Source of the DNA: Psococerastis gibbosa
Taxonomy: Eukaryota > Arthropoda > Insecta > Psocodea > Psocidae
DNA length: 64,000 nt
Direction: 5' to 3'
NCBI GenBank assembly: GCA_963971405.1
Contig: OZ020490.1
Span: 3,286,001 to 3,350,000 of the forward strand
Below, in pieces: positions 11,106 through 23,400 of this stretch (the stretch's first letter is position 1; each line of letters begins with the position of its first letter). The position numbers and the translations under genes are program-made. A model generated the notes under the pieces. The model saw only the letters and a list, made by a program, of their open reading frames with translations, was not told the DNA's origin and searched no databases.

Positions 11106-11296
11106 GTTAACTGTCAAAGTGTCAAGTGTGATGTGATTACTGATTAGTGATTACTGTGATTGTGTGTAGTGTCAACTGTCAAGCCACAAGTGTCAAGATA
11201 TTTTCATAATTTGTCCACGGTTTTTGCTATATGGCTGCGCAGTGCTCTTGTCAGTCAAAACTTCCTTATTTTACTAACTTTTAAGAAATATACAAA

Positions 11297-11436
11297 ATGG
11301 ATAAATTAATAAGCATGGAACTAGAGACTTTTAGGCAAGAGGAAGACACTCTCAAGGAGAGAAGTAACGAATGGGTGCATACTTTGGAAGCGGAAAACAT
11401 ATGCACCGTATACCCATATCAGATCGAAGACATTGC
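11297..11436 (+). CDS. Kleisin-like exon 1 (start)
   Basis: Starts MDKLISMELETFRQEEDTLK and ends VYPYQIEDI plus two bases (GC) in phase 2 before GTAAGT. Predicted helical and charged. Not a typical kleisin N terminus. Confidence 0.72.
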
Positions 11437-14400
11437 GTAAGTTGCTATTTTTTTTCTAAGTTGCCAATAGCCCACTTACTGTTACAAAAAATATTGAATT
11501 TTTAATTAAATTGTCAACCATAACTGGACGGTTCACTTAGTTTTGCCTGGCTGAATTCGATCCCTGGAACTGGACGGTGAGAGTTCACCCAGTTTGAAGG
11601 TGTCCCAAGAAGAGACCAAAGACGTAGGCTACAGGTACAGGGCACTTCGAAGACCTTGATTACCTCACTACTTCTCCAATATGGACCTGCATCGAAAGAA
11701 CCCCGCCGCGCCGTTAAGTCAGTTTTCCATAAAAGGTATTCATTCCTAAGTACTCCAACCGTTGCTCCACAGTGCTGGCCATCTGAAGAGTGCATCTGGG
11801 GATGTCTATTCTGCGCAGTGTCTAAATAAAACGTCGGTAAAGGTTCAGTTTAGCTACCCCTCATAATATCACAAAATGTGGTTCTATATCGTTGATTTAG
11901 CTTTGAAGAAACCCATTTCCGAAAGAATTAAAAGTCGGAAAAGTATAGTTTTTGAGTTACAGACGAATTTAGTTCGAATTTTTGCATGGGCAGGTATAGG
12001 GACAAATTGCTCATTAATTTTTTTATGGATGGAGGCATGTAAATAAGACAACACTTGCTTAAAATATGAATTCACTTGCAAATGGGATGTTTTCCTTCCA
12101 TATTAAAAGCATTTTCATCGGACTATTGATACAGCGGGGTAGCTAAAATAGACCTTTACCAAAACGTCTTCTCCATGAATGGCTAGTGTCCTGTTAAGCC
12201 AGCTAACACTGATCTTACACTATTCCAGCAAGTCAATTACCATAATTATGTGAATTTGTTCCAGACAAAGCACAGTCGAAATGTTAAATTGCAGAATAGT
12301 AGGGCGGTTGCCTGGAGTTAGGGAAAAACGCATTAAATTCATGATGGCGTTTAAAGCTGCAAAGAGACTGATTAAAAGAAGCACACTGTCATCTAGTCTT
12401 ACATTTGGTGAGTTTGGCACTTTTCTTTAATTTATAGGAACAATAGATGTATTGTTTTTATTTTACATGAAGAATATGATCAACAACAGGTTGTAGTAAT
12501 GTGAGGGTTACTCAGAGAGAGGGAGATTATTCACTAGCTTGTAAAGAAACGAGTCAACTATCCTATTTTCCAATAAGTGCAATATTCCTGGTAAATAACT
12601 GTCCCACGGTTAAATATCGGCTAACTTTGTCCCTAGATACCAACTATCAAGGGGCAAGTGACCTTTTGGGATTTGTTTACATTATCATTATTATACATTA
12701 GACTATATTTATTACGTTTACATATCATATCATTTCAGCCGCTTGTTGCTTTCCAATTTATACGTAGTATAAGGAAAACTTTGTGACGGTCGAAATTTTC
12801 GATTCCGAGATTTCAACGGATTTACACGTTTTAAGGTCCCAGGAACCAAAAAAAGTGGTTTTTACGAAATGTCTGTCTGTTCGTCGATTTCCCGGCAAAC
12901 TACTCCGTCGATTTTGATGAAATTCGGCATGTAGGTTCACAAAAATCATACCTCGGGACAATTTTTTTTATTTTGGGCTAACTCAATTTGGGGGGTTTTT
13001 ATTTTCAAAAAACTTCAAAAAAACGTCTAAAAAAATTATTTCCCCAAAACGGCTCCAACGATTTCTTTTAAATTCCCATATATTGTAGTTGTTGTTAATG
13101 TTGATAAAATGCGGGGGTCGCTTGCCCCTTGATAGTTTGCTTCTGGGGGTAAAAAAATAAAAATGACTAAATTTGAATGAAAAATGAGTAAAAAATAATT
13201 TTCCTGCGACACCTTTCTATCAATGATTTCTACCTTCAGGTATGTTTTAGGTGTTAAATTGAATAACGAAACCGGACAGGTTGCTTTCCCAAAAAAGTAT
13301 GTGGTTTTCTACAAAAAAATGTTTTTTTTTTTTTTTTGAAAAAATGATAGAAAATTCACGCTGAAATGCATTGCGTGCCCTGCCAGTATTGCTGTGTGGT
13401 AATGTGTTGGTTGGTCTGACCTATCTAGAATTTACCTCACCACCAGTGACGAGTGACGTCAGGTGGACAACCCCCCCCCCCCCCGAGATATCGGAAATTT
13501 AACCATAGGAAAATTATTTACCATGAAATTACTCATTTTCTCCATCTACTAATTTTGATAAATTGGAAAGCATGTTCGAGTAAACTCGGACCCATATATA
13601 TTATAGTATTCTGTGCTTGGACCGGTTCTATTTAACTGTTTAGTCTGTTTGTTACCACTATCGCCGTATTTCTGAATAACAATGGGATGTAATTACAATT
13701 GACTAAAATCTATTTTAGGGAGCTGGTTTGGCTTCTCTCAGTGAATGGGGACTTAATATGTTATTATTATATTATTACTTATATTACAATGGGACAAGGA
13801 CATTGCCCGTTAGATCTAATAGTCTAAGTCAATATTAATAAATAAAAAACTACTTATAAACTAAGTACCTACCGAAGAATTAATTAAAAATTTTAATTTG
13901 AATGTCTTTTATTTTTAGTCGAAGACGAGAAAATAAAACGAGCCATTACTATGGCGAGGAAAGTTAAGCGCATAGTTTTGAAGAAAAGAAAATGTATTGC
14001 TCTCTATAAGAAGAAAGGACGGACAAATCTTTTGGAGCGATTCCCAACTCCACCTCAGATGCCTGCCATAGGTTAGTTATAGTTATTTAATTATCTTAGC
14101 GTAGATACAATGATGAATTAGAAACTAGCTATGCCTCTTTTACAACTCTAGTCATGACCACTGTGACTGGTGGTGCCCATGAACCTTTTTTTTTTATGGG
14201 CAATTCAGCTATATATTCTGGCTGATCGTTGGCATAAATCCTTGTGTGTCGTCTCAGGGTGGCTGACAGTAACTGCGGTCAGCAGTATGTGCTCAAGGGG
14301 ATCTCGCCATCATTGAAGGAGTGACAGCCTCTTTGGGTTTGAGGATGGAGTGAGTGTCCATTCGTCTTTGAAACGAAAAGCCGTACAGGGTCTCATTCCA

Positions 14401-17400
14401 CTTAACATGCTGGAGGAGCTAAAGAAGGAGTTCTTAATTGACCTCACAAGAGGAAGAAGTTTTTTAAATAGTTTGTTGTTATTATGTACGATATATTCAC
14501 ACAAAGTAAATTATAGGAATTACTAGTTATTTTAAGCTCATTTAAATTCTAAAGGAGCTAGGCTCCTTGGTCCAAAGTGTCCGATGGCATACAACTCCAT
14601 GCAATTATGGGTACCTGTAGGAACAGCACAGGTATTAATTTACCTAAAGAAGCGACTGAATCGGTTATTCGGATTCATTAATAATTGAATAATGGTCTTT
14701 AATTTGAATGCGATTAATCTTTTTAAAATAATAAGAAGTGTAAATTGTATTTTTTCCCCAAATTATTTGGAGTTAATCTGAATGCTTGGGGTGCAAATCA
14801 AAGACTTCATTGCTTAAATTTTCTTTAATTTTCTTTTTCAGTCGTAAGCAATGTTCGTGATATATCGACGACTCCTGCTGTACCTGAGTAAGTTTGACTG
14901 ACAAGAAAATGTTGGAAAATTTAGTATTTTGTTAAGAGACCGCATTTTTGTACAGAATCTAATTTCCCAATGGGCAACTTGCGTATACAATACAATGGAG
15001 TGGAAACGTTGGGCCCAACCAATCAAAAGATTGTGGTTTGAAGTCCTTACTCTGTGGATTTCTATACGAGAGTTGCCCATTGTAATTTTAATCGCAGAGC
15101 AATCGATGTAGTGGCATACGACTAGTCAAGCACGATTGTCAATTGTTCGCTTTAAATAAAATATACATGAAGAACCAGTAGAATCTGGGCTGATGAGCCG
15201 TGGTCGAAATGAAAGCGAACTTGGACCACGGCCCATCAGCCCGGATTCTAAGCACTGGGAAAGTATGGGAAAAGCTTGCGACTCCAGGCCACATCCCAGC
15301 TAACCTCGAGAGAAGTGAAGCAGTCGCCCGGTTCCGTCTCGAGACTGGCCACGACTACCTGCAGGCACACCTCTGCCGGTTCTTTCGTCGGGGTGACTCA
15401 GATGTGTGTCCCCTCTGCTCCTCCGGGACCATGGTCGCAAGTCACCTACACACCTGCTCCAGACTCAAGCATCTACCTGCTGATCTAACAAAGAGATACT
15501 GGGAGGCTCGGCGTCAAATGGCTCTACTGCCACAGACGGGCGTTGGCTAAACTAACTAACTAACTAACTACTCCGGCCGTGAAAGCCTTTCCTGTTACAT
15601 TAAAAAATAAGTCACAATCAAATAAGATACAGTAAAATCTACAACGATATTTCTCTGAAAATGCCATTAATATGTATCATAATCAATAATCAGCTCCAGT
15701 TACCAGGGTTTGATTTGTGAGCCTCCTTCGGTCTCTCCTGTTTCTCCACCGCTGTATGTTTAACACTTCCCTCTGCATCAGTCCCGCTTTCCTAAGATCG
15801 TCCTCAATCTGTGGTTCCAGTATCTCTTCGTGTTGCCTCAATTTCTTTCTCCAGCCATATTCCCGCGCACCTTCTGCTATTCATTCACTTTACGTGCCCG
15901 AACCATTGCAGTCTCCTTCCCTCTATCCTCTCCATCAATCGTTCTTCCACCCCGAACTGTTTAACTATTGTTTCCACATTTGTTGTAGGGAGCTGAGTGC
16001 AATGCGGAACGGAGTTAATACTTTGGTCGTTCCAGTCACACCCTTGCCCCGTCGTCTTACTTTTGACGCGGACGTTAGTCTACATTTTGGAAGTACCCGA
16101 CTGAGTGGGCCGCTGGGAGTAAATGCTGGTAAGTCAAAACCACAGCTCCTAAAACTCCCAGAACATGATTACAACTAAAACTCGAAAAAAAACCCACAGG
16201 CCATCGCTACGCTCCATCGTTCTATCGGAGACACCGTTCCAATGGGGATATGTTAGGGATATAACAACTATTATAGGTTACGTATCATCAATTACAATTA
16301 CAAATAAATTTAATCGTGTGTACTAATCTTAGATTGAGGGGCCGGTCTCGGGAAAATCCTAACGGCAATGTAATAAAAGATTTACTTAATTTACTTAATG
16401 AACTTTTTTGGATCGGATCGGATATCATATAAGAATTCAGAATTTCAAGTGTAAGCATGAGTTTATTTGCTGTTCTTTTTTCATGATGAAGATGCCAGCT
16501 GCTGTTGGGAACTAAATGTTTTGATCATCAAGTTCCTTTAGGCTACGGTCTGTCCGAAACTTTCGAAGATCTAGAAAAGGGACTGGATAAAAATAGTTCT
16601 ATACATTTAATTATTAAGAATGTTGAAATAATGTCAAAAAATAATAATAGTAACTGCCGGAGATACAGGAAAATAATGGAATAAAAAACGTTCGAATATC
16701 TATAAAGATAATGGAATAAAATTCTTAGACCGGATCTACGTAGAACTTGCTAAAATATTATTTTTTATTGCAGGCATTCCTGAACAGGAGCCGCCTAATG
16801 CATCAGTCCTAAATATATCAATTGGGCAAGGTAAGTTTTATTGTATTGTTTTCACTTAGAAAAAGATGGTATTCGCCCTATAGGGCCTAAAGTTTAGGCA
16901 ACATTGACAATATCACTCGTTTGAAAGTGGTTGACCTTCATCATCGTCATCAATCGTCAGGGCATGCAGAGTAGTGGTACGGACTCTCTCTGACTTTCAC
17001 CCGAAAGGCTGTTGGTTCGAGTCCTACACTTCCTACATTTTCTGGCCATGCTTCGGAAGGCATGTAAAGCAGGCGGTCCCGGGCCTTCCTAGTTGAGTGT
17101 AAGAGAGGGCTTTATAACCCTAACTCCGCTAGGTAGGCTTAGTAACAGAACAAAAAAGTCCTTATTTATTATTTATTTATCAATAATCTGCTCCAGTTAC
17201 CCGGGAGTGATGTGGGCCTCCTCCACTCCTGTCTCTCCACTTTGGATTATTTAATACTTCCTCTGCTACCAATCCCACTCTTCTGAGATCATCCTCAACC
17301 TGGTTTCTTATCTTTTCCTTTCTTCGCTCACCTGCTGTTTCGCTTATCGTGTCCGAACTACTACCCTTCAATGCCCTCTATCTCTCAACCATATCTTCCC

Positions 17401-20400
17401 ATCCATACCTGACCCGTGGTGAAGCCTTCTCTTAATTCATCTCTCCCGTTCTCATATTCTTCATTCATCTTTTCTTGGGGTCTGTCTTGCCGCCCACCAT
17501 TGGTTCTTCCACCCCGAATTTTCTTCTCATCACTTCATTTTTAATCCTATCCTTTCTTGTCCCCTTGGATGACCATACATTTTATTTTACAGATGCCGTA
17601 CCGTTGGATATAACAGAAGGGGCTGCCCTTGGAGTAACTGCTCACTCAGCTACTTTTGGTAATTACACTATTAATATACTATATATGAGTTGCCCATTTT
17701 CAAATGGGTCTATCTCTGTTTGACTTTACTTTTCAAGAGAGCTAGAAAACCGATTCTCTCTCAATTCCTTATCCCCCTTAACTCGCAATTAATAATATGT
17801 GGTGTTTGTTATTGTTATCTATATCATACTCATCGGCAAGATTTGTATTAGGCAGATTAGCACAGCTACACAATTATCTGACCGGATAGGTCTGCCAGCT
17901 GCTTTATTGCATAAAGGTAATGCTTTATTTTTTCTCCAAATGACTAGCCTGCCAAGGGTGGACGTTGGCTAGTAAGTAGTAAGGCTTTATTTAATTATCG
18001 TTGTTGTTGTTTACTTTTCATTGTAGTGTAGTAGTAACATGATGCCCCGACAGATTCTCTCATTTCGATGATCGTGGTGAGGATGATGAATAATGACTTG
18101 CTTTATGCGATTTTTCAGGTAATGAAATTCAAGTGGCAAGCACACCTTTAGATCCAACAAGCACAAGGCGTCAACCGGTATTTCCTCATGCTGGTAATTA
18201 TATTTGTTTATTGTTTATTGTGTTATGTGCTGTGTGTGTTATGTGTTTATGTGTTCTTGTTTATTAGTTTATATACAGCACAGTTAAATTAGATGCCAGT
18301 GGCCTTACCATGTTGAATCCATTAGAGCAGAGCATCTTTCAAACTGCGGCAAATTTGACAGTGTGCACAGCGGTGGCAGGGCAACATAGGGGGACAAGAT
18401 AACGCCCTAAGACTACCAGTCCGTCTACGTGCGTGTCGAGTCCTGGTCACCTCCGAATTAATCGTGTGACCTTATCATGTTCCCCAAGTGGTTCGGAATC
18501 CACTATAATCAGTAGGTCCCCCCCCCCCCCCCCTGTCAGTCAACTCCCCTTTCCTCGAGGTGAAAGAGTCTGACCTTAGGGTGCCTCAAGTTAACAAACA
18601 GACTCACTCCCCCCGCCAGGCTGACAGGGTTGCTTAAAGCAGAATTGCTGAAAGCAGGCGTTAGAAACAACAACAACAACATTTAAATTACATAAATAAA
18701 ATTTAATTTGTGCTTAATGTCATTATTAATTTTGTATTTCAATATCCTATACAGATCAGATAGATCCTGCTACTTTGACTACAAGTACACCTCTTGTTCA
18801 TCGGCGGGTTTTGCAAATCGCTGCCCAGCATGACGTTCAATTGGTGCAACCCTTTTCCCAGCGAGAAGCTCAAGGTAACTTTAATACAATACTCCTTGGG
18901 ACTGGAGGCAGTGCCGGGCTTGGCTTTGTGGGGGCCCTTTCTGGGGCAGAAAAGTCACTCTGAGACGAATATTATATTATTTATATTAATAAAACCAATT
19001 ATAAAATGGAGACACAGGATGCAAAATATAATAGAATAAGGTGATTAATCATTAATGTCATGGCACGTTCCAATTTTCCGCAAAATATTTCGACAAGTTT
19101 ATATCCTTTAGTTTTTTGTTTTGGTTATTTAGTCTCTTGTAGTTTTGTTTTTTGTGGGGGCTCTGGGGCCATGGCTGTCCTGGCCCCAGAGCCAAACCAG
19201 GCGCTGACGTGAGGGTGTGTTTGAACTGAGAAATGGGCTGTGCAGGGCTAGGTACGCGATCGGGGAAAATAGGGTTCCATTGCATATAGAAGAAATGGAC
19301 TTACGAGCCCGCCAAAATTATTTTTTGAATTTCTGGTGCCACCAGGCCTGTCGAACTTTGACCAATGAGAGGGCACGCCTTGTAGTCACGAGGATTTTGT
19401 TGTTTAAACACAAAATATATCTTACTTTTGTGCCTAACAGTTTTCCTATATTTATGGATATTTATTTTACAAATTGGTCAAGTTCAATGGGACTGGTGGC
19501 ACCAGATGTTCAAAATATATTTTTGGTGGTCTCGAAAGCCCCATCTCTGCTTTGAAGAGTTCTAAGGCAATCATGCAGTTATTAAGGAGTTTGGGTGGAG
19601 TATCTAATGGCATAACTTTGTAGAAAACTTACCAGTATCATTTACTCTAACTTAAACCTTTGTAAATTGTGTGATTGTGCATATATTTGGTTTTCTTTAC
19701 TTTTACAGGAGTGGTGCAGGTTGATCCGAGCACACCTCATCGGCCTCTCCATGGCGAAGGGCAACCTCAATTAGCAGACACACCGCTTGGAGTTTCAAAT
19801 GGTAATGTACCGTTTGTTTTTACCTTACTCATGTACGAAGTATAGTGAAATTATTGTGATTGACCAAAATTTCAATGTAGAGATTTTGTGTTTCCCATGG
19901 TCCTGTGTGGCGTATGTATGGCCACAGAGTTGAGAGCCCAAACTACTGGACCGATTTCGCTCACATTTGGTAGGAACTTGTTTAAAAGTCCTCCGATGGA
20001 GACCGCCCAAGAAAAAAGGCTTAGATTGCTTAAGGGTGGAGCCAGGAATTTTTAATAACCAAAAAGGCATTTAAAATTGTTTTCTCAAAATTAGCTTAAA
20101 TAATTTTCCTGAAACTTTCCTCAATTGAGGAGCGTCTGAGAAAACGCGAACAAAGGACTCAAATCAATTTTTTCACAATTGACCAAAAACCATTCCTTGG
20201 CTACGTATTCGTTTTTGCTTGGACCATGAGTTTTAAACAATTAAAGTGACTGGCTCATAACTTTTTAGGCTCAGTCTCACCCAAGCTTGTGAAATACACT
20301 ATCTCAATTTCCGATTTTTTGCCATTTGTTCGCGCTTGCTCAGAAGCTCCTCTAGAATACTCAAGACAAGACATGTAGCGTAGTGGCACGGACTCTGATT

Positions 20401-23400
20401 TTCACCCGAAAGGTTGTTGGTTCGAGTCCCACACTGTTTACATTTTCTGGCCATGCTTCGGAGGGCATGTAAAGCAGGCGGTCCCGGGCTTTCCTAGTTG
20501 AGTGTAAGAGAGAGCTTTATAGCCCTAACTCCGCTAGGTTGGCTTAGTAATAGAAGCAATAAAAAGTCCTTATTTATTTATTTATAATACTGCCTACACA
20601 GGTATATCTGAAAAAAACTTAGACATTTTGAGTTCAGGCAACTTTTTCTTATGAGATCTGAATGATTATAAGACCTAATTTTCAACTGAGCTACGGCTTA
20701 TGAGTAAAAGTTTTCAGTTACGTGGATAGAGCCTGTTGGCGTTCCTACAAGCACACCTTTCCCGACGCTAAGCTCAGCTGTTGCCGTGTCATCCGGTGAA
20801 CACGTTGATCTGCTTCCACGACGTCTTTCCGTGCAGTCAGAACTTGCAGTTGATGTGCCCCCCAGACATGCGTCTGTACAGTCAGCGCCAGCTGTTCTAC
20901 CGCCTGAGCGTATATCTATGCAAGCAGAGTCTGTGGATTTACCGGGTGGGCGGTTATCTGTACAGCCAGAGCCAGTGCCTCCTCGGTGTGCTTCTGCAGA
21001 GCAGGGGCCTGTCGATCCGCGTCGACGACGTATTTCTAGAACTTCAGAACAAATTGAGCTAGCTCCGCTGCGTGAATCGGATGGTACGTCAATTTTTAAG
21101 AGCAAATCGTAGTAACAACACTACTCTATTTTAGGGAGATTCCTTTACCTATTGAGATGGCGACCAATGTTCGACTTTCGGAAAATGTCTTCACAACTTT
21201 TCATTTCATGACCCCCTGAGCCTAAAACCACCCTCCGTTCAATATGTTATGTATATATTATAGTACAATATGTATGTATATCGATTTTAGGAAACACTCT
21301 AACTTCCGTAAATATTATCCGATTTTGATGTAACTTGGCACAAAAATTGATCTTACAAATGTCTTGATCGAGTTCGTTAGCCAGCTAGATCTACTATTTA
21401 GTTACAAGATGGTTGTCGAGACTGACATATTATAGACTGGGAGCGCCTGGTGAGAGTTGACTTACCTGCTGTGAGAATAGCTAGGTCCGGTGCACCAGAA
21501 CTTGTAGACCTGGACGAAGACGAGCATCCGTGTATTTCACAGGCAGGGCACAAACACACAGGCGCGGGACAAAAGATTTATAAGAATTTGTAAAGGAAAT
21601 ATAAAACGAGGTGTTGCGGCAGCCGGTAACCTTTTGGTACTGACTTAATCTTGCCATTGCAAGTTTTTGACAGGTCTTGACTTGACATTCCCCAGCCAAA
21701 AAAAGGGGAGAGAAAGGTAGGCTGAAGAAAAAAAAATAAAGAGAAAAAAAAACCGAAACCAATTACTTATTGGCAACGAAATGAAATATATACAATTGGT
21801 AGTAGAGCTTGATAGATGGCGAGACAGTTTATATATACTACCTAACGAATAAGAACTAAACTTAAAACTAAATTTTCATGTAGCACTAGCAATCTACCAT
21901 GACGGGAATGAGTCGTAGCCTATTTACTGAGCGACGAATGGTACCACCCGCGGTTCGAACGTCCGCGACTCGAGCCACCCCTTGTGATCCCCCGATCAAA
22001 TTACTGACGACGCCTATGGGCCAGGAGGATGGAGTGGTCTGAATATCTGATATTAGGACCATTTGCCCTATTTGTAAGCTACTATCTCCCTTCGCCCATT
22101 TTTCACGAGCCATGCGTGACTGTAAGTATTCTCGTGACCATATTTTCCAGAATCTCTGGGTTAGCGCCCTCACCCTATCCCACCTACGATGGAGCGGCAT
22201 GTCCAAGGGTAGGCTTTGTTCAGGTAGTGGGGAAAAATGGGATTGGATGAGGAAGTGAGCCGGAGACAGGTATGCCACGGGATCAGTGGCGTCGACTGAT
22301 AAGGGGAAGTAAGGTCGGGAATTCATTAATGCCTCGACCTTGGCAAATACAGTGGCGTACTCTTCAAAAAACATAGTTTGTGCAGTTAACATGCCTTTGA
22401 GAATTCTCTTGGCAACGCCTATTTGGCGTTCCCATATGCCGCCTTTATCTGGCGAATAGACCACATTGAAACGCCATTCTATTGAGCGAGTGGCGAGTGC
22501 TGACAAAATTGTGTCCTTGTTTTGGTCAAGGAAATTCGAAAATTCTTTGACGAGGCGAGCCCCTTTCTTGAAGTTGCTCGCTTGATCCGAGACACAACAG
22601 CTAGGTATGCCTCTTCTAGAGACCATACGGTCCCAGGCGGCCAAAAAGGATTCAGCGGATAGTGAACCCATGAATTCCAGGTGCACTGCACGAGTGCTAA
22701 GGCAAATCCAAAGCAGTAGGTACCCCTTTCCGGCCGCCTGAGATTGCCTAGTCTGGCGTAAAGACAGTTTGATCGTAAATGGCCCAGCAGCATCGAATGC
22801 AACATGGCCACGGAATGCCATAGCTGGAGTGGTCCGAGAGGATGGAAGATCTCCCATTATAGGTTGGCTGATACGATTTGCGTTTATTTTGGCACAAATT
22901 ACGCAATTTCGGGTTATTGACCTCATAGTGACTCTACCAGCTATGGGCCAGAATTTTTGTCTCATTAGAGCTAAAATTAGACGTGGGCCTGAGTGGCCCG
23001 ATAACGCGTGATAATACTTTAAAATTAAATTCATAAATTCTGACTTGGCAAGTATAATAGGATGTTTAGCATCGAATTGCAAATTTGCTTGCTGTAAGCG
23101 ACCACCCACCCTTAAGATATTGTCTTTATCTATAAACGGGGTCAGGGGCAGCAACTTTGAAGACACCTTTTGGCCTTTAATTATTGCTTTGATGTCATGG
23201 GGGAAATAAACATCTTGATGCCATTTGATGAGTTGGACAAGTGAATTATTTAATTCAATCACCGATAATGGGCCAATTAAAGTATTATCAGGCTTGCGAC
23301 AATTAAATGTGAATCTTTTTAGATAGGCGACTACTCTTTGCAATTTTGTGAATGATGAATATTTTTTAAAAATTGCATCTTCCTCCCCGGCTTTTGCTGA

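Noticed and set aside
11514-11795. 93-codon minus-strand ORF in intron 1 of the kleisin-like gene
   Set aside because: No homology recognised, and it lies inside an intron defined by phase-consistent exons on the other strand.
17014-20429. Possible tRNA genes at the perfect B boxes (GGTTCGAGTCC)
   Set aside because: No cloverleaf can be completed; the units share a long non-tRNA body and A/T tail and occur in several copies, as SINEs do.
20990-21015. SAEQGP in exon 11 as a separase site (yeast consensus SxExGR)
   Set aside because: The essential Arg is Pro here; the similarity is within one of the repeats and probably chance.
20698-21105. Minus-strand ORF of 135 codons with regular Cys/Gly/Thr repeats
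   Set aside because: The regularity is the antisense image of the R-x-x-S repeats in exon 11, which is supported by splice sites and phase on the plus strand.
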